Position numbers and translations under genes: made by a program. From contig NZ_JAAZSQ010000009.1 in assembly GCF_012395835.1 (NCBI RefSeq), positions 80,654-120,823 on the forward strand: a stretch of 40,170 nucleotides of DNA. The letters are read 5' to 3'. Source of the stretch: Arthrobacter mobilis. GTDB taxonomy: Bacteria; Actinomycetota; Actinomycetes; Actinomycetales; Micrococcaceae. Below the pieces are notes generated by a model, which saw only the letters and a list, made by a program, of their open reading frames with translations, was not told the DNA's origin and did not search any database. Shown here piece by piece: positions 29,842-38,574 of this stretch. Position 1 is the stretch's first letter, and each line of letters begins with the position of its first letter.

Positions 29842-29853
29842 GGCCGGCCTCAG
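29838..29853. repeat. 16-base perfect palindrome over two convergent stop codons
   Basis: CTGAGGCCGGCCTCAG contains the TGA of the DUF1761 gene at its left end and the TGA of the HAD gene at its right end, so both stops are mirror images. CCTCAG just upstream (29831-29836) can pair with CTGAGG. It may be a bidirectional terminator. Confidence 0.5.
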
Positions 29854-30731
29854 CGCAGCAGGCTGCGCAGCACGGTGGCGGCACCGTCCTGCTCCACGGT
29901 CCCGGTGATCTCCTTGGCGACGGCCGCAACTTCGGCAGGCGCCTGGCCCATCGCGACGCCGCGGGCGGCCCAGTCCAGCATCTCGATGTCGTTGCGCCCG
30001 TCCCCCATGGCCACGGTGTGGGCCGGGTCCACCCCGAGTTCGCGGCGCAGGGATTCCAGGGCGCTGGCCTTGGTGACCCCGTGCGCGGCAATATCGAGCC
30101 AGGCGCTCCAGCCCACCGAGTAGGACACCCCGTGCAGGCCGGCGCTTTCGATCGCGCGGGCGAATTCCTCGGGGGTGTTTTCGGCACTGGAGACGACCAC
30201 GCGGACCGCCGTCGAATCGGCCAGGGTGTCGAAGTCCACGCCGACGGCCTCGATGCCGAAGGTGGCATCCTGGAAGCGCTCGGTGGACAGGAAACGGCCT
30301 TCCTCGTCCTCCAGGGCGAATTTGGCCGTGGGCAGCTTGGTGCGCAGCGCGCGCAGGGCAGGCCCCGGGTTGAAGGTGACCCTGTCGACAACCTCGTAGC
30401 CGTCCTCCAGGCCGGTATCGATCCGCAGCGTCACCCCGCCGTTGGAGCAGACCGCATAGCCGCGGGTCAGGCCGATCAGTTCGATCACCGGCAGCGTCGC
30501 GTTCAGCGACCGGCCGGTGGCCACCACCACCAGGTGTCCGGCCTCCACCACGGCCTGCGCGGCCTCGCGCACCGCGGGGCTCATGTGGCCGTCGTGGTTG
30601 ACCAGGGTGCCGTCAACGTCCAGGGCGACGAGCTTGCGGGCCCCGTCCAGGGACCCGCCGGCCAGGTCCGCCATTTTCGTTCCGCGCTGGTCCTCGGTGC
30701 CAGCGGCAGCGTTCTCTGCTGTAGTTGTCAT
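29850..30731 (-). CDS. HAD-superfamily (Cof-like, IIB) hydrolase
   Basis: The 293-residue product is a cytoplasmic HAD phosphatase: D38-V-D40-G-T starts the core, the ATGRS segment is motif II, and AMGDGRNDIEML holds the acidic motif IV. A C2B-type cap lies between. The family acts on sugar phosphates, phosphorylated cofactors and nucleotides; the substrate is not predictable. The first 30 residues are Thr/Ala/Gly rich and M20 is an alternative start. It is downstream of serS by 104 bases and probably follows it on the same strand. Confidence 0.9.
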   Translation of the reverse strand: MTTTAENAAAGTEDQRGTKMADLAGGSLDGARKLVALDVDGTLVNHDGHMSPAVREAAQAVVEAGHLVVVATGRSLNATLPVIELIGLTRGYAVCSNGGVTLRIDTGLEDGYEVVDRVTFNPGPALRALRTKLPTAKFALEDEEGRFLSTERFQDATFGIEAVGVDFDTLADSTAVRVVVSSAENTPEEFARAIESAGLHGVSYSVGWSAWLDIAAHGVTKASALESLRRELGVDPAHTVAMGDGRNDIEMLDWAARGVAMGQAPAEVAAVAKEITGTVEQDGAATVLRSLLR

Positions 30732-30835
30732 TCCATTAGTGAACCAGACACCCCGGGGCAGCCGGTAGGATCCCGTTCACAACCCTGGGTGAACTCCGGG
30801 TGAGCGGCAGGGCGCCGGTACCGGTTGTCAGCCGG

Positions 30836-32116
30836 TCAGAGAACCGGCAGGACCTCCTGGCCGCCCATGTACGGACGCAGCGCCGCCGGGACGGTGACCG
30901 ACCCGTCGGCGTTCTGGTGGTGCTCGAGCATGGCCACGATCCAGCGCGTGGTCGCCAGGGTGCCGTTGAGCGTGGCTGCGGTCCGGGTCGCCTTCTTCTC
31001 TCCGCCGGCGGGCCGTTCGCGGACGTTGAGCCGGCGGGTCTGGAAGGTGGTGCAGTTGGAGGTGGAGGTCAGCTCGCGGTAGGCGTTCTGCGTCGGCACC
31101 CAGGCCTCGCAGTCGAACTTGCGCGCGGCGGAGGTGCCCAGGTCGCCGGCGGCAATGTCGATCACCCGGTAGGGCAGTTCCACCTTGGCCAGCATCTCCT
31201 CTTCCCAGGCCAGCAGCCGCCGGTGCTCGTCGGCGGCGTCCTCCACGGTGGTGTAGCTGAACATTTCCACCTTGTTGAACTGGTGGACGCGGATGATGCC
31301 GCGGGTGTCCTTGCCGTGGGACCCGGCCTCGCGGCGGTAGCAGGAGGACCAGCCGGCGTACCGGATGGGCCCGCCGGACAGGTCCAGGATCTCGTCCGCG
31401 TGGTAGCCAGCCAGGGGCACCTCCGAGGTGCCCACCAGGTACAGGTCGTCCTCGGCCAGCCGGTAGATCTCGGCGTCGTGAGCCACGTCGAAGCCGGTGC
31501 CCTGCATGGTCTCCGGGCGCACCAGCGTGGGGGTGATCATCGGCGTGAAGCCGGCCGCCAGGGCCTGGTCCATGGCCATGTTCAGCAGGGCGATCTCCAG
31601 CCGCGCCCCCACGCCCTTGAGGAAGTAGAAGCGGGCGCCCGAGACCTTGGCCCCGCGCTCCATGTCGATGGCCCCGATCAGCTCGCCGATCTCCAGGTGG
31701 TCCCGCGGCTCGAAGCCGTCCTTGGAGAAGTCGCGCGGCTCGCCCACCGTCTTGACGACCTTGAAGTCGTCCTCGCCGCCGGCCGGGACGCCGTCCTCGA
31801 TCAGGTTCGGGATGCGGCGCAGCAGGGCTTCCTGCTCCGCCTGCGCCACCTCCGAGGCGGTCTGGGCGGCCTTGACCTCGGCGGCGAGTTCCTTGACCTC
31901 GGCCAGCAGCTTCTGCTTTTCCTCCCCCTTGGCCTGCGCCACCTTCTTGCCGAAGGCGTTCTGCTCGGCCCGCAGGGACTCGTAGTGGTTGATCGCCTCG
32001 CGCCGGGCGATGTCCGCGGCTATCACCGCGTCGACCAGGGACTCGTCTGCACCCCGGGCCCGCTGGGAGGCACGGAAAATCTCGGGATTGGCGCGAAGTT
32101 CATTTACATCGATCAC
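30836..32116 (-). CDS. serS: Seryl-tRNA synthetase
   Basis: The enzyme charges tRNA-Ser and, as a first step, tRNA-Sec if present. The protein has the N-terminal coiled-coil arm (about residues 25-105, [20 protein letters not shown] region) and a class II core with the TSEVPL loop, [15 protein letters not shown] (motif 2 region) and [17 protein letters not shown] (motif 3 side). I chose the GTG at 32116, giving [15 protein letters not shown] (426 residues), the usual SerS beginning. An earlier GTG two codons upstream is less likely because TAGACT stands exactly six bases before 32116. Confidence 0.95.
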   Translation of the reverse strand: MIDVNELRANPEIFRASQRARGADESLVDAVIAADIARREAINHYESLRAEQNAFGKKVAQAKGEEKQKLLAEVKELAAEVKAAQTASEVAQAEQEALLRRIPNLIEDGVPAGGEDDFKVVKTVGEPRDFSKDGFEPRDHLEIGELIGAIDMERGAKVSGARFYFLKGVGARLEIALLNMAMDQALAAGFTPMITPTLVRPETMQGTGFDVAHDAEIYRLAEDDLYLVGTSEVPLAGYHADEILDLSGGPIRYAGWSSCYRREAGSHGKDTRGIIRVHQFNKVEMFSYTTVEDAADEHRRLLAWEEEMLAKVELPYRVIDIAAGDLGTSAARKFDCEAWVPTQNAYRELTSTSNCTTFQTRRLNVRERPAGGEKKATRTAATLNGTLATTRWIVAMLEHHQNADGSVTVPAALRPYMGGQEVLPVL

Positions 32117-32128
32117 CAGCACAGTCTA
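32117..32128 (-). promoter_or_regulatory. Leaderless-type -10 element of serS
   Basis: On the minus strand TAGACT (32128-32123), GTGCTG, then the GTG at 32116. No ribosome binding site is present. The spacing supports a leaderless GTG start. Confidence 0.5.
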
Positions 32129-32241
32129 ACGGCCGAGGGTCCCGCCGCGAGCGCAGCGAGCGGGGGGAGGCCGTTGGCTGCCGTGCAAAAAACCCGTCCG
32201 GAACCGCGGCGTTCAGACCGGCGGCTATTCTAAGGACAATC

Positions 32242-33327
32242 ATGGACACTCAGTGGTTGGCAGTCCTGGCCGCCGCGATCACCGCGGTGGTCCTCGCCGT
32301 GAGCTGGCTGGCCGCCCGGCACCTGCCGCGCATCCGCCCGGAGGCTTCCCCGCCCCTCCCGCCGGCCGGCAGCCAGCGGGTGGCACTGATCCTGCACCCG
32401 CTGAAGAACGCCGCCGCGGCCGCGCAGGAGAAGGTCGCCGCCGCGTGCGCCGAAGCCGGCTGGCAGGAACCGCTGGTCCTGGAGACTACGCTGGAGGACC
32501 CTGGCCACGCCCAAACCCGGCAGGCGCTCCGCGCCGGTGCCGACGTCGTCCTGGCCGCCGGCGGGGACGGCACCTTGCGGGTGGTGGCGGCGGAACTGGC
32601 CGGCGGGACCGTGCCGGTGGGGCTGGTGCCGCTGGGCACCGGGAACCTGCTGGCCCGGAACCTGGGAATGGACCCGAACAACCTCGAGGCCAACATCCGC
32701 ACCGCCCTCTTCGGCCACAACCGCAGGATCGACACGGCGACCATCACACTGGAGAACAGGCACACGCGGGAAACCTCCACGGACACCTTCCTGGTGATCG
32801 CCGGCATCGGCACCGATGCCGAGGTGCTCGCGGACACCAAGGAGGAGCTGAAGCGGCGGTTCGGCTGGATGGCCTATTCCGAGGCGGGGGTGCGGCACCT
32901 GCCCGGCAGGCGCCAGCGGGTCACCATCCGGGTCGACGACGGGCCGGCGGAGCACCGCCGGATCCGCAGCATCCTGTTCGCCAACTGCGGCCGGATGCCC
33001 GCCGGGGTCCACTTCGTGCCGGACGCCCTGCTGGACGACGGCGAACTCGACGTCGTGGTGCTCAGCCCGCGCAGTGTGCTCGGCTGGGTCTGGATCGGGG
33101 CGAAAACCGTGCTGAAGCACCGCGCCGAGATCCCGGTCATCGACTACATCCGGGCCAAAAAGGTCCACATCACCGCGCACGAGCCGATGAATACCCAGCT
33201 CGACGGCGACCCCTACGGCCATGTCACCTCGCTGACCGTGCAGGTGCGGCCGGCCTCGCTGTCCATCCGCGTGGATCCGGTGGTGCTGCGCAACAACCCG
33301 GACGCACACTCCTTCAGTGAAAAGTGA
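32242..33327 (+). CDS. Diacylglycerol kinase-like lipid kinase (YegS/LCB5 family)
   Basis: The 361-residue product starts with a membrane helix (about 4-24, WLAVLAAAITAVVLAVSWLA) and has the DAGK catalytic domain. The nucleotide-binding G107-G-D-G-T111 is followed by VGLVPLGTGNLLARNL. The C-terminal all-beta domain is present (DGELDVVVLSPRS and LDGDPYGH). It probably phosphorylates a membrane lipid such as diacylglycerol. The ATG has AAGGA five bases before it. A TATTCT hexamer ten bases before the ATG is a possible -10, which would exclude the AAGGA from the message. It is divergent from serS. Confidence 0.9.
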   Translation: MDTQWLAVLAAAITAVVLAVSWLAARHLPRIRPEASPPLPPAGSQRVALILHPLKNAAAAAQEKVAAACAEAGWQEPLVLETTLEDPGHAQTRQALRAGADVVLAAGGDGTLRVVAAELAGGTVPVGLVPLGTGNLLARNLGMDPNNLEANIRTALFGHNRRIDTATITLENRHTRETSTDTFLVIAGIGTDAEVLADTKEELKRRFGWMAYSEAGVRHLPGRRQRVTIRVDDGPAEHRRIRSILFANCGRMPAGVHFVPDALLDDGELDVVVLSPRSVLGWVWIGAKTVLKHRAEIPVIDYIRAKKVHITAHEPMNTQLDGDPYGHVTSLTVQVRPASLSIRVDPVVLRNNPDAHSFSEK

Positions 33328-33369
33328 GCCGTCCGCCAGCCGCGTCACCAACCACCGGGCCTGATACGG

Positions 33370-33858
33370 CTAGGCTTCGTCTCCGCTTCCTCCGCCCGGG
33401 TAGGTTCCGCCGCGGTGGTACTCGTCGTCGCTGGCATCCGCCTCAGGGGTGCCGGCCAGATCCTCGTCGGGCACGTCCAGGGCTTCGGCGGCCGCATCCA
33501 TCCCCGGCCCCTCGCCCTGCTCGCGCAGCCGGTCGCCGGGGCCGGTGGGGAACCGTCCGTGCGACTGCTCCTCGATCAGCCGCTGCTCCTCGGCCAGGCG
33601 CAGGTCGTTGCCCAGGTCCCCGACGTCCCCGACCCGGTTCTCGCGGGCCGTCTGGGTCAGCTGTTCCTCGACGGCGCCCTGCGCCGTATCCTGTCCGCCG
33701 ACGTTGCCCCGCTGGGCGTCATCCGCCACCTGTCCGGCCGGCGGATCCGTCTCCCCGGCCGCCGTCCGGTCCGTCTGCGGATCCGCCTGCCGGTCCGCGG
33801 CCCGGCCCGTCTCCGGGTCCGTCTCCCGCTCCGTTGCCCGGTCGAATTCTTCGGTCAT
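33370..33858 (-). CDS. Acidic, repeat-containing protein of unknown function
   Basis: The 162-residue product is hydrophilic, acidic and almost free of Cys, Trp and long hydrophobic stretches, so it is probably soluble and partly disordered. Residues 12-47 hold three 12-residue units starting ETDPETG, QADPQTD and ETDPPAG. The middle part is helical in character (RLAEEQRLIEEQSHGRF), and the tail is Gly/Asp rich. I chose the ATG at 33858 with AAAGGCAGG before it. It lies downstream of the topoisomerase gene and is convergent with the lipid kinase. The family is not recognised; it resembles small acidic proteins of stress or nucleoid type only in composition. Confidence 0.65.
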   Translation of the reverse strand: MTEEFDRATERETDPETGRAADRQADPQTDRTAAGETDPPAGQVADDAQRGNVGGQDTAQGAVEEQLTQTARENRVGDVGDLGNDLRLAEEQRLIEEQSHGRFPTGPGDRLREQGEGPGMDAAAEALDVPDEDLAGTPEADASDDEYHRGGTYPGGGSGDEA

Positions 33859-33943
33859 GGCCCTGCCTTTCCGTAGACGCCGCTGCCTGAACAACCATCA
33901 GCTTACTTACTACCCGCGGCTGCGGAAACCTGGCGGGGCGTCC

Positions 33944-35011
33944 TCAGCCGGCGAGGAACCGCCGGACGGCCGCTTCGGACACCCTGCCCGAATTCAGCGG
34001 AACCGTCTCGCCGTCCATGAACCTGTCCACGATCCTCGGGTCCACGTAGGACTTCCGGGCGACGGCGGGCGTATTGCCCAGGTGCTCGGCAACCTCCCGC
34101 ATGGTCGCGGCGACGGCGCGGCGGCGGGCGGTTTCGCTGACCCCGCCGGCCCGCCGCTGGCCCTGGGTGCGCTGCCGGACGGCAGCACCGGCAGCGGCGC
34201 GGCGCGCCTTCGCCGCCCGGGCGTGGCGCGCTTCCGAGCGCAGGGCCTTGTCCGCCTTGGCCAGGGACCCGGCGGCCAGCAGGGTCGCCTGCCAGGTCCG
34301 GAAGTCCTTGGCGGTGAAATCCCCGCCGCTGATCCTGCGCAGGTAGTCGTTGAGTGCGCCCGCGTCCAGGCTGTGCCAGACGCCGTCCTGCAGATAGCCC
34401 AGGGCCGTGGTGCTGCCGCCCTCCAGGACCCCGGCGATGAAGGCTGCCACCGCCTCGTCCTCGAGGACCGTCTGCCACTGCTGGCCGCTCTTGCCCGGAA
34501 AGTCCAGCTCGATGAGGGGACCCTTGACGCTGACGTGCGAGGCCTGCAGCGTGGTCACCCCGTAGGAGCCGTTGCTGTCGGCGTACTCGGAGCTGCCCAC
34601 GCGCAGCGCGCCGATGTCCATGATCCGCAGCGCCGCGGCATGGGCCCGTTCCCGGGTGAATCCGGGTGCCGCCAGGTCCCGCGTGACGGCGGCGCGGATG
34701 GCCGGCAGCCGTGCGGCGAAGTCCAGGGCGTGCTCGAACTTGCGGGCGTCCTGCCGCTGGCGCCAGAACGGGTGGTAGATGTACTGCCGGCGCCCGGCGT
34801 CGTCGATTCCGACGGCCTGGATATGCCCGTTGGCGTAGGGGCAGATCCACACCCGGCGCCAGGCCGGCGGGATGGCCAGCGCCTTGACGCGCTCCAGCTC
34901 GTCCGGGTCGCGCAGGGCAGTGCCGTCCGTGGACCGGTAGCTGAAGCCCGGCCCCCTCCGGCGGCGGGTGTAGCCCGGCCCGGTCCAATCGCTGCGGCGC
35001 AAACGCGGCAT
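33944..35011 (-). CDS. Topoisomerase IB (poxvirus-like)
   Basis: Type IB topoisomerases relax supercoils by a single-strand break and a 3'-phosphotyrosine bond. The 355-residue product has the N-terminal domain (IPPAWRRVWICPYANGHIQA) and the catalytic domain with RIMDIGALRVGSSEYA, NGSYGVTTLQASHV, and the catalytic tyrosine Y322 in ARKSYVDPRIVDRF. The basic Ala/Arg linker before it is long. This is the short viral-like class found in some bacteria. The ATG overlaps the pheA stop by one base (TGATG), so translation is coupled. It is an uncommon downstream partner for an amino-acid gene. Confidence 0.92.
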   Translation of the reverse strand: MPRLRRSDWTGPGYTRRRRGPGFSYRSTDGTALRDPDELERVKALAIPPAWRRVWICPYANGHIQAVGIDDAGRRQYIYHPFWRQRQDARKFEHALDFAARLPAIRAAVTRDLAAPGFTRERAHAAALRIMDIGALRVGSSEYADSNGSYGVTTLQASHVSVKGPLIELDFPGKSGQQWQTVLEDEAVAAFIAGVLEGGSTTALGYLQDGVWHSLDAGALNDYLRRISGGDFTAKDFRTWQATLLAAGSLAKADKALRSEARHARAAKARRAAAGAAVRQRTQGQRRAGGVSETARRRAVAATMREVAEHLGNTPAVARKSYVDPRIVDRFMDGETVPLNSGRVSEAAVRRFLAG

Positions 35012-35937
35012 CAGCGCCCTTTCAGGATCCCCTCTACCCAGGCATGCGCCTGGCGGAAAGCTTGGTCCTGATGATACCGCGGCACCGTGTAGCCGCGGCG
35101 GTCCTCGCGGGGATAGGAGCCCAGGAAACGCAGCTGCGGGCTGATCCGGTGCAGCCCGCGCACCGCGTCGGCGACGCGTTCCTCGGCCAGGTGCCCGTCG
35201 GCGTCGATGCTGAAGAAGTAGTCGCCCAGGAACTGGCCGGTGGGCCGGGACTCGATCCGGCTCAGGTTCACCCCGCGGGTGGCGAACTGCTCGAGGATCT
35301 CCATCAGCGCACCGGGCCGGTCCTCCGGCAGCGGGACCACCAGGGTGGTCTTGTCCGCCCCCGTCGGGGCCGGCAGCGGACCGGGCTTGCTGACCAGGAC
35401 AAAGCGCGTGACGGCGTCGGCCACGTCCCCGATGTCCTCGGCGAGTACGTGCAGGCCCCGCTGCTGGGCCACCAGCGGGGCGCAGATGGCGGCGTCGTAC
35501 GGGCAGTTGTCGGCCAGCAGCCCCACGGCCGCGGCCGCCGTGGAGGACCCGGGCATGTATTCGGCCTTGGGAATATTGCGGTCGCACCACTGCTTGCACT
35601 GCGCCCAGGCGTGCGAGTGGGTGGACACTACCTTGATGTCGTCCAGCGACAGCCCCGGCTTGGCCACCAGCACGAAGCGGATCGGCACCAGCTTCTCGCC
35701 GATAATGCCCAGCGGCTCGCCGGTGGCGATCGCGTCCAGGGTGGCGCTGACCCCGCCTTCGACGGAATTCTCGATCGGCACCATGGCCGCATCGGCCTCG
35801 CCGGTGCGGACCTTCTCCAGCGCGATGCTCACGTTCGGGGACGGGATGCGCACCGCTTCCGCGGCGCCGGGCACCTGCAGCAGGGCAGCCTCGGTGAAGG
35901 TCCCCTCCGGGCCCAGGAAGGTATAGATGGAGGCCAT
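35011..35937 (-). CDS. pheA: Prephenate dehydratase
   Basis: PheA converts prephenate to phenylpyruvate in phenylalanine synthesis. The 308-residue monofunctional enzyme has the TFLGPEGTFTEAAL start, the catalytic Thr-Arg-Phe in VTRFVLVSKPG, and a C-terminal ACT domain with the ESRP motif (LSRIESRPTG), which binds phenylalanine in feedback control. There is no chorismate mutase domain. It starts three bases after the rhodanese-like gene and overlaps the topoisomerase gene by one base. Its only ribosome-binding-like sequence lies in the rhodanese coding end, so it probably relies on coupling. Confidence 0.96.
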   Translation of the reverse strand: MASIYTFLGPEGTFTEAALLQVPGAAEAVRIPSPNVSIALEKVRTGEADAAMVPIENSVEGGVSATLDAIATGEPLGIIGEKLVPIRFVLVAKPGLSLDDIKVVSTHSHAWAQCKQWCDRNIPKAEYMPGSSTAAAAVGLLADNCPYDAAICAPLVAQQRGLHVLAEDIGDVADAVTRFVLVSKPGPLPAPTGADKTTLVVPLPEDRPGALMEILEQFATRGVNLSRIESRPTGQFLGDYFFSIDADGHLAEERVADAVRGLHRISPQLRFLGSYPREDRRGYTVPRYHQDQAFRQAHAWVEGILKGR

Positions 35938-35940
35938 CGG

Positions 35941-36267
35941 CTACAGCACCGTCGGCTGCTGGCCGGTGTCGGAGACCATCTCGCGGCCGGCTTCCATCCA
36001 CGCATCCATGCCGCCGCTGACATTGACCGCCGAGTAGCCGTGGCCGACCAGCCAGGCCGCGGCCCGGTGCGAGCGGCCGCCGGTCCGGCAGATCACGTAC
36101 AGGTCCTCGTCCGGGTCCAGCTCCTCCAGGCGCTCCGGCAGCTGGCCCAGCGGAATATGTACGGCGCCGTCGATATGGCCCGCTTCCCATTCATAGTCCT
36201 CGCGGACATCGAGGACAGTGGCCTCCGGGCCGATGCTGTCCACGCCTACATTCTCGACGCCGCTCAT
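35941..36267 (-). CDS. Single-domain rhodanese-like protein
   Basis: The 108-residue product is a single rhodanese domain with the DVREDYEWEAGHIDGAVHIPLG start and the active-site loop C60-R-T-G-G-R in VICRTGGRSHRAA, so the catalytic cysteine is present. Single-domain rhodaneses carry sulfane sulfur; the partner is unknown. I chose the ATG at 36267 with GGAGG four bases before it. It is first in a three-gene run with pheA and the topoisomerase, and is divergent from the peptidase gene across 133 bases. Confidence 0.9.
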   Translation of the reverse strand: MSGVENVGVDSIGPEATVLDVREDYEWEAGHIDGAVHIPLGQLPERLEELDPDEDLYVICRTGGRSHRAAAWLVGHGYSAVNVSGGMDAWMEAGREMVSDTGQQPTVL

Positions 36268-36352
36268 GGAACCTCCGAATAGCGCTGCGCAATCATCTGG
36301 GCGACAGCCGGGACCGGCGGGAACCGCTGGCACCGGGCCGTCCACTCCAGCC

Positions 36353-36358
36353 TATAGT
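36353..36358 (+). promoter_or_regulatory. Possible -10 element of the S51-like peptidase gene
   Basis: TATAGT in the divergent gap, 42 bases before the ATG at 36401. It would give a leader of about 36 bases with CGAGG as ribosome binding site. No good -35 is seen. Confidence 0.35.
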
Positions 36359-36400
36359 GGGATCACCCGTGCACCTTAATAAACCGACCGAGGTACTTGT

Positions 36401-37144
36401 ATGGCCGCCGAACAGCCCACCATCCTGGCCACCTCCGGTGGCTACAAGCCCGGCCACCGGACCAGGCTCGAGTTCAACCACCTGGTCCACTACGCCGTCG
36501 AACTTTCCGGCGCGGCCGGCCGCGCGCCCCGGATCACCCACCTGGGCACCGCCGGCGGGGACCAGCGGGCCTTCAACAGCGACCTCAGCGACGCTGCCCG
36601 GGTGGCCGGCTTCGACCTGGTGCACCTGAACCTGTTCACCATGCCCAATATCGCCGACATGGAGGAGCACCTGCTGGAGCAGGACGTGGTCTGGGTCAAC
36701 GGCGGCTCGGTGGCCAACCTGCTGGCCGTGTGGCGGGTGCACGGGCTGGATGCGATCTTCCGGCGGGTCTGGGAAGCCGGCGTGGTGCTCGCCGGGGTCT
36801 CGGCCGGCTCCATCTGCTGGTTCCGCGGCGGCACCACCGACTCCTTCGGCCCCCAGCTGCGCCCGGTCTCCAACGGACTGGCCCTGCTGCCCTTCGACAA
36901 CGGCGTGCACTACGACTCCGAGCCGCAGCGCCGGCCGCTGGTCCACCGGCTGGTCGCCGACGGCACCCTGGGCGAGACGCACTGCACCGACGACGGCGCC
37001 GGGCTGCTCTACCGGGGCACCGAACTGGCCGAGGCGGTCACCGAAGTGGAGGGCAGGCAGGCCTGGCGGGTGACCGCGCACGCCGGGGACGGCCCGGAGG
37101 CGGTGGCCCTGGAGGAGCCGATCGAGACCCGCTACCTCGGCTAG
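36401..37144 (+). CDS. Peptidase E-like (S51, class I glutamine amidotransferase-like) protein
   Basis: The 247-residue product has the alpha/beta flavodoxin-like fold of the S51 group, with ILATSGGYKPG at the N-terminus, VVWVNGGSVANLLAVW in the middle and the nucleophile S134 in the GVSAGSICW elbow. The family includes aspartyl dipeptidase and cyanophycinase; this branch is the less studied 'type 1 glutamine amidotransferase-like domain' group, so the substrate is open. The ATG has GAGG seven bases before it. An amidase gene follows 23 bases after its stop on the same strand. Confidence 0.88.
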   Translation: MAAEQPTILATSGGYKPGHRTRLEFNHLVHYAVELSGAAGRAPRITHLGTAGGDQRAFNSDLSDAARVAGFDLVHLNLFTMPNIADMEEHLLEQDVVWVNGGSVANLLAVWRVHGLDAIFRRVWEAGVVLAGVSAGSICWFRGGTTDSFGPQLRPVSNGLALLPFDNGVHYDSEPQRRPLVHRLVADGTLGETHCTDDGAGLLYRGTELAEAVTEVEGRQAWRVTAHAGDGPEAVALEEPIETRYLG

Positions 37145-37167
37145 CGCGGGGGCGCACCGCAACCGGC

Positions 37168-38550
37168 ATGGCCGAACTGCATGAACTCACCGCGCTGCAG
37201 CAGCGCGACGCGATCCGCCGCGGCGAAGTCGGCGCGCTCGAACTGACCCGGCACTACCTGGCCCGGATCGAGCAGCTCAACCCCCGCCTCGGCGCCTTCG
37301 TCACCGTCACCGCCGAGGCTGCACTGGCGCACGCCCGCGCGGCGGACGAGCAGCAGGCGCACGGGGCGGAACTGCCCCGGCTGCACGGCCTGCCGCTGGC
37401 CTTCAAGGACCTGACCGACGTCGCCGGGGTGGCGACCACGCACGGCAGCTCGGCCCTGGACCACGAGCCGGCCCGCTTCAGCCACACCCTGGTCCAGGTG
37501 CTGCAGGAGGCGGGGGCGGTCAGCCTCGGCAAGACGCAGGTCCCGGAGTTCGGCCTGACCGCCTACAGCGAGAACCGGGTCGCGGCCCCGGCCCGCAATC
37601 CGCTGGACCCGGCGCTGAGCCCTGGCGGTTCCTCCGGCGGCAGCGCCGCGGCCGTCGCCGCCGGCCTGCTGCCTTTCGCGCCCGGCACCGACGGCGGCGG
37701 GTCCATCCGGATCCCGGCGGCGGCCACCGGGATCCTCGGGCTGAAGCCCGGACGCGGCCGGGTGCCGGCCGGGTCGCCCGGCGAGCACCCCGGCGCCCTG
37801 GTGGTCGCCGGCCCGCTGGCCCGCACCGCCGCCGATGCCGGACTGCTGCTGGACGCGATGGTGGACGAGCCGGTGGCCAGGGCCGCCTGGCCCGGGGAGC
37901 CGGGCTTCCTGGCCGCCGCCCTGCACGCGGAGGGCAGGTTCCGGATCGGCGTCAGCACGGCCTCGCCGTTCGCCGCCGCATATCCGCTGGGGCTGGAGCC
38001 GGAGGCGCAGGCGGCCCTGGACGCGGGCATCCGGCTGCTCGCCGGACTGGGGCACGACGTCGCCGAGACCAACTTCCGCTACGACAACCGCTACCCGCAG
38101 GCCTTCCACACCGTCTGGACCGCATCCCTGGCGGGGCTGCAGATTCCGGCCCGCCGCGAGGCACAGCTGATGCCGCTGACCCGCGCCTTCCGGCTCCGCT
38201 CGCTGCGGCGGCCGCCCGGTGCCCTCGAGCAGGCCCTGGCGGTGCTGGCCAGGTTCGCCGAGGATACCCGCGCCCAGTACGCCGCCTACGACCTGGTCCT
38301 GACCCCGGCACTGGCGCAGACGCCCCGCCCGCTGGGCTGGTACACCGGAGTGGACCCCGAGGCGGACTACATGCGCCAGTGCCAGTACTCGCCGTACAGT
38401 TCCATGGTCAATGTCTGCGGGCTGCCGGCCGTGGCGGTGCCGGTGCACACCACGGCCCAGGGATTGTCCATGGGCATCCAGCTGATCGGCCGGCCCGGTG
38501 CGGAGGCGCAGCTGCTGGCCGTCGCCGCGCAGCTGGAGGACGTGCGCTGA
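37168..38550 (+). CDS. Amidase signature family enzyme
   Basis: The 460-residue product has the Ser-cisSer-Lys triad of the amidase signature family: K80 in AFKDLTDVAG, S155 in PGGSSGGS and the nucleophile S179 in DGGGSIRIPA. It lacks the extra parts of GatA and is not beside gatB or gatC, so it is more likely a broad amide hydrolase. The start has no ribosome binding site, and it is 23 bases downstream of the S51-like gene, so coupling or a shared message is likely. Confidence 0.92.
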   Translation: MAELHELTALQQRDAIRRGEVGALELTRHYLARIEQLNPRLGAFVTVTAEAALAHARAADEQQAHGAELPRLHGLPLAFKDLTDVAGVATTHGSSALDHEPARFSHTLVQVLQEAGAVSLGKTQVPEFGLTAYSENRVAAPARNPLDPALSPGGSSGGSAAAVAAGLLPFAPGTDGGGSIRIPAAATGILGLKPGRGRVPAGSPGEHPGALVVAGPLARTAADAGLLLDAMVDEPVARAAWPGEPGFLAAALHAEGRFRIGVSTASPFAAAYPLGLEPEAQAALDAGIRLLAGLGHDVAETNFRYDNRYPQAFHTVWTASLAGLQIPARREAQLMPLTRAFRLRSLRRPPGALEQALAVLARFAEDTRAQYAAYDLVLTPALAQTPRPLGWYTGVDPEADYMRQCQYSPYSSMVNVCGLPAVAVPVHTTAQGLSMGIQLIGRPGAEAQLLAVAAQLEDVR

Positions 38551-38574
38551 GCCGCCGGCGCCGCGCCCTGCCGG

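Noticed and set aside
32141-32166. GAGCGCAGCGAGCGG-type repeat between serS and the lipid kinase gene
   Set aside because: Looks like a REP element but only one copy is present in the window and the fold is imperfect.
37168-38550. Amidase as GatA of the tRNA amidotransferase
   Set aside because: No gatB or gatC beside it, and the gene pairs with an S51-like peptidase.
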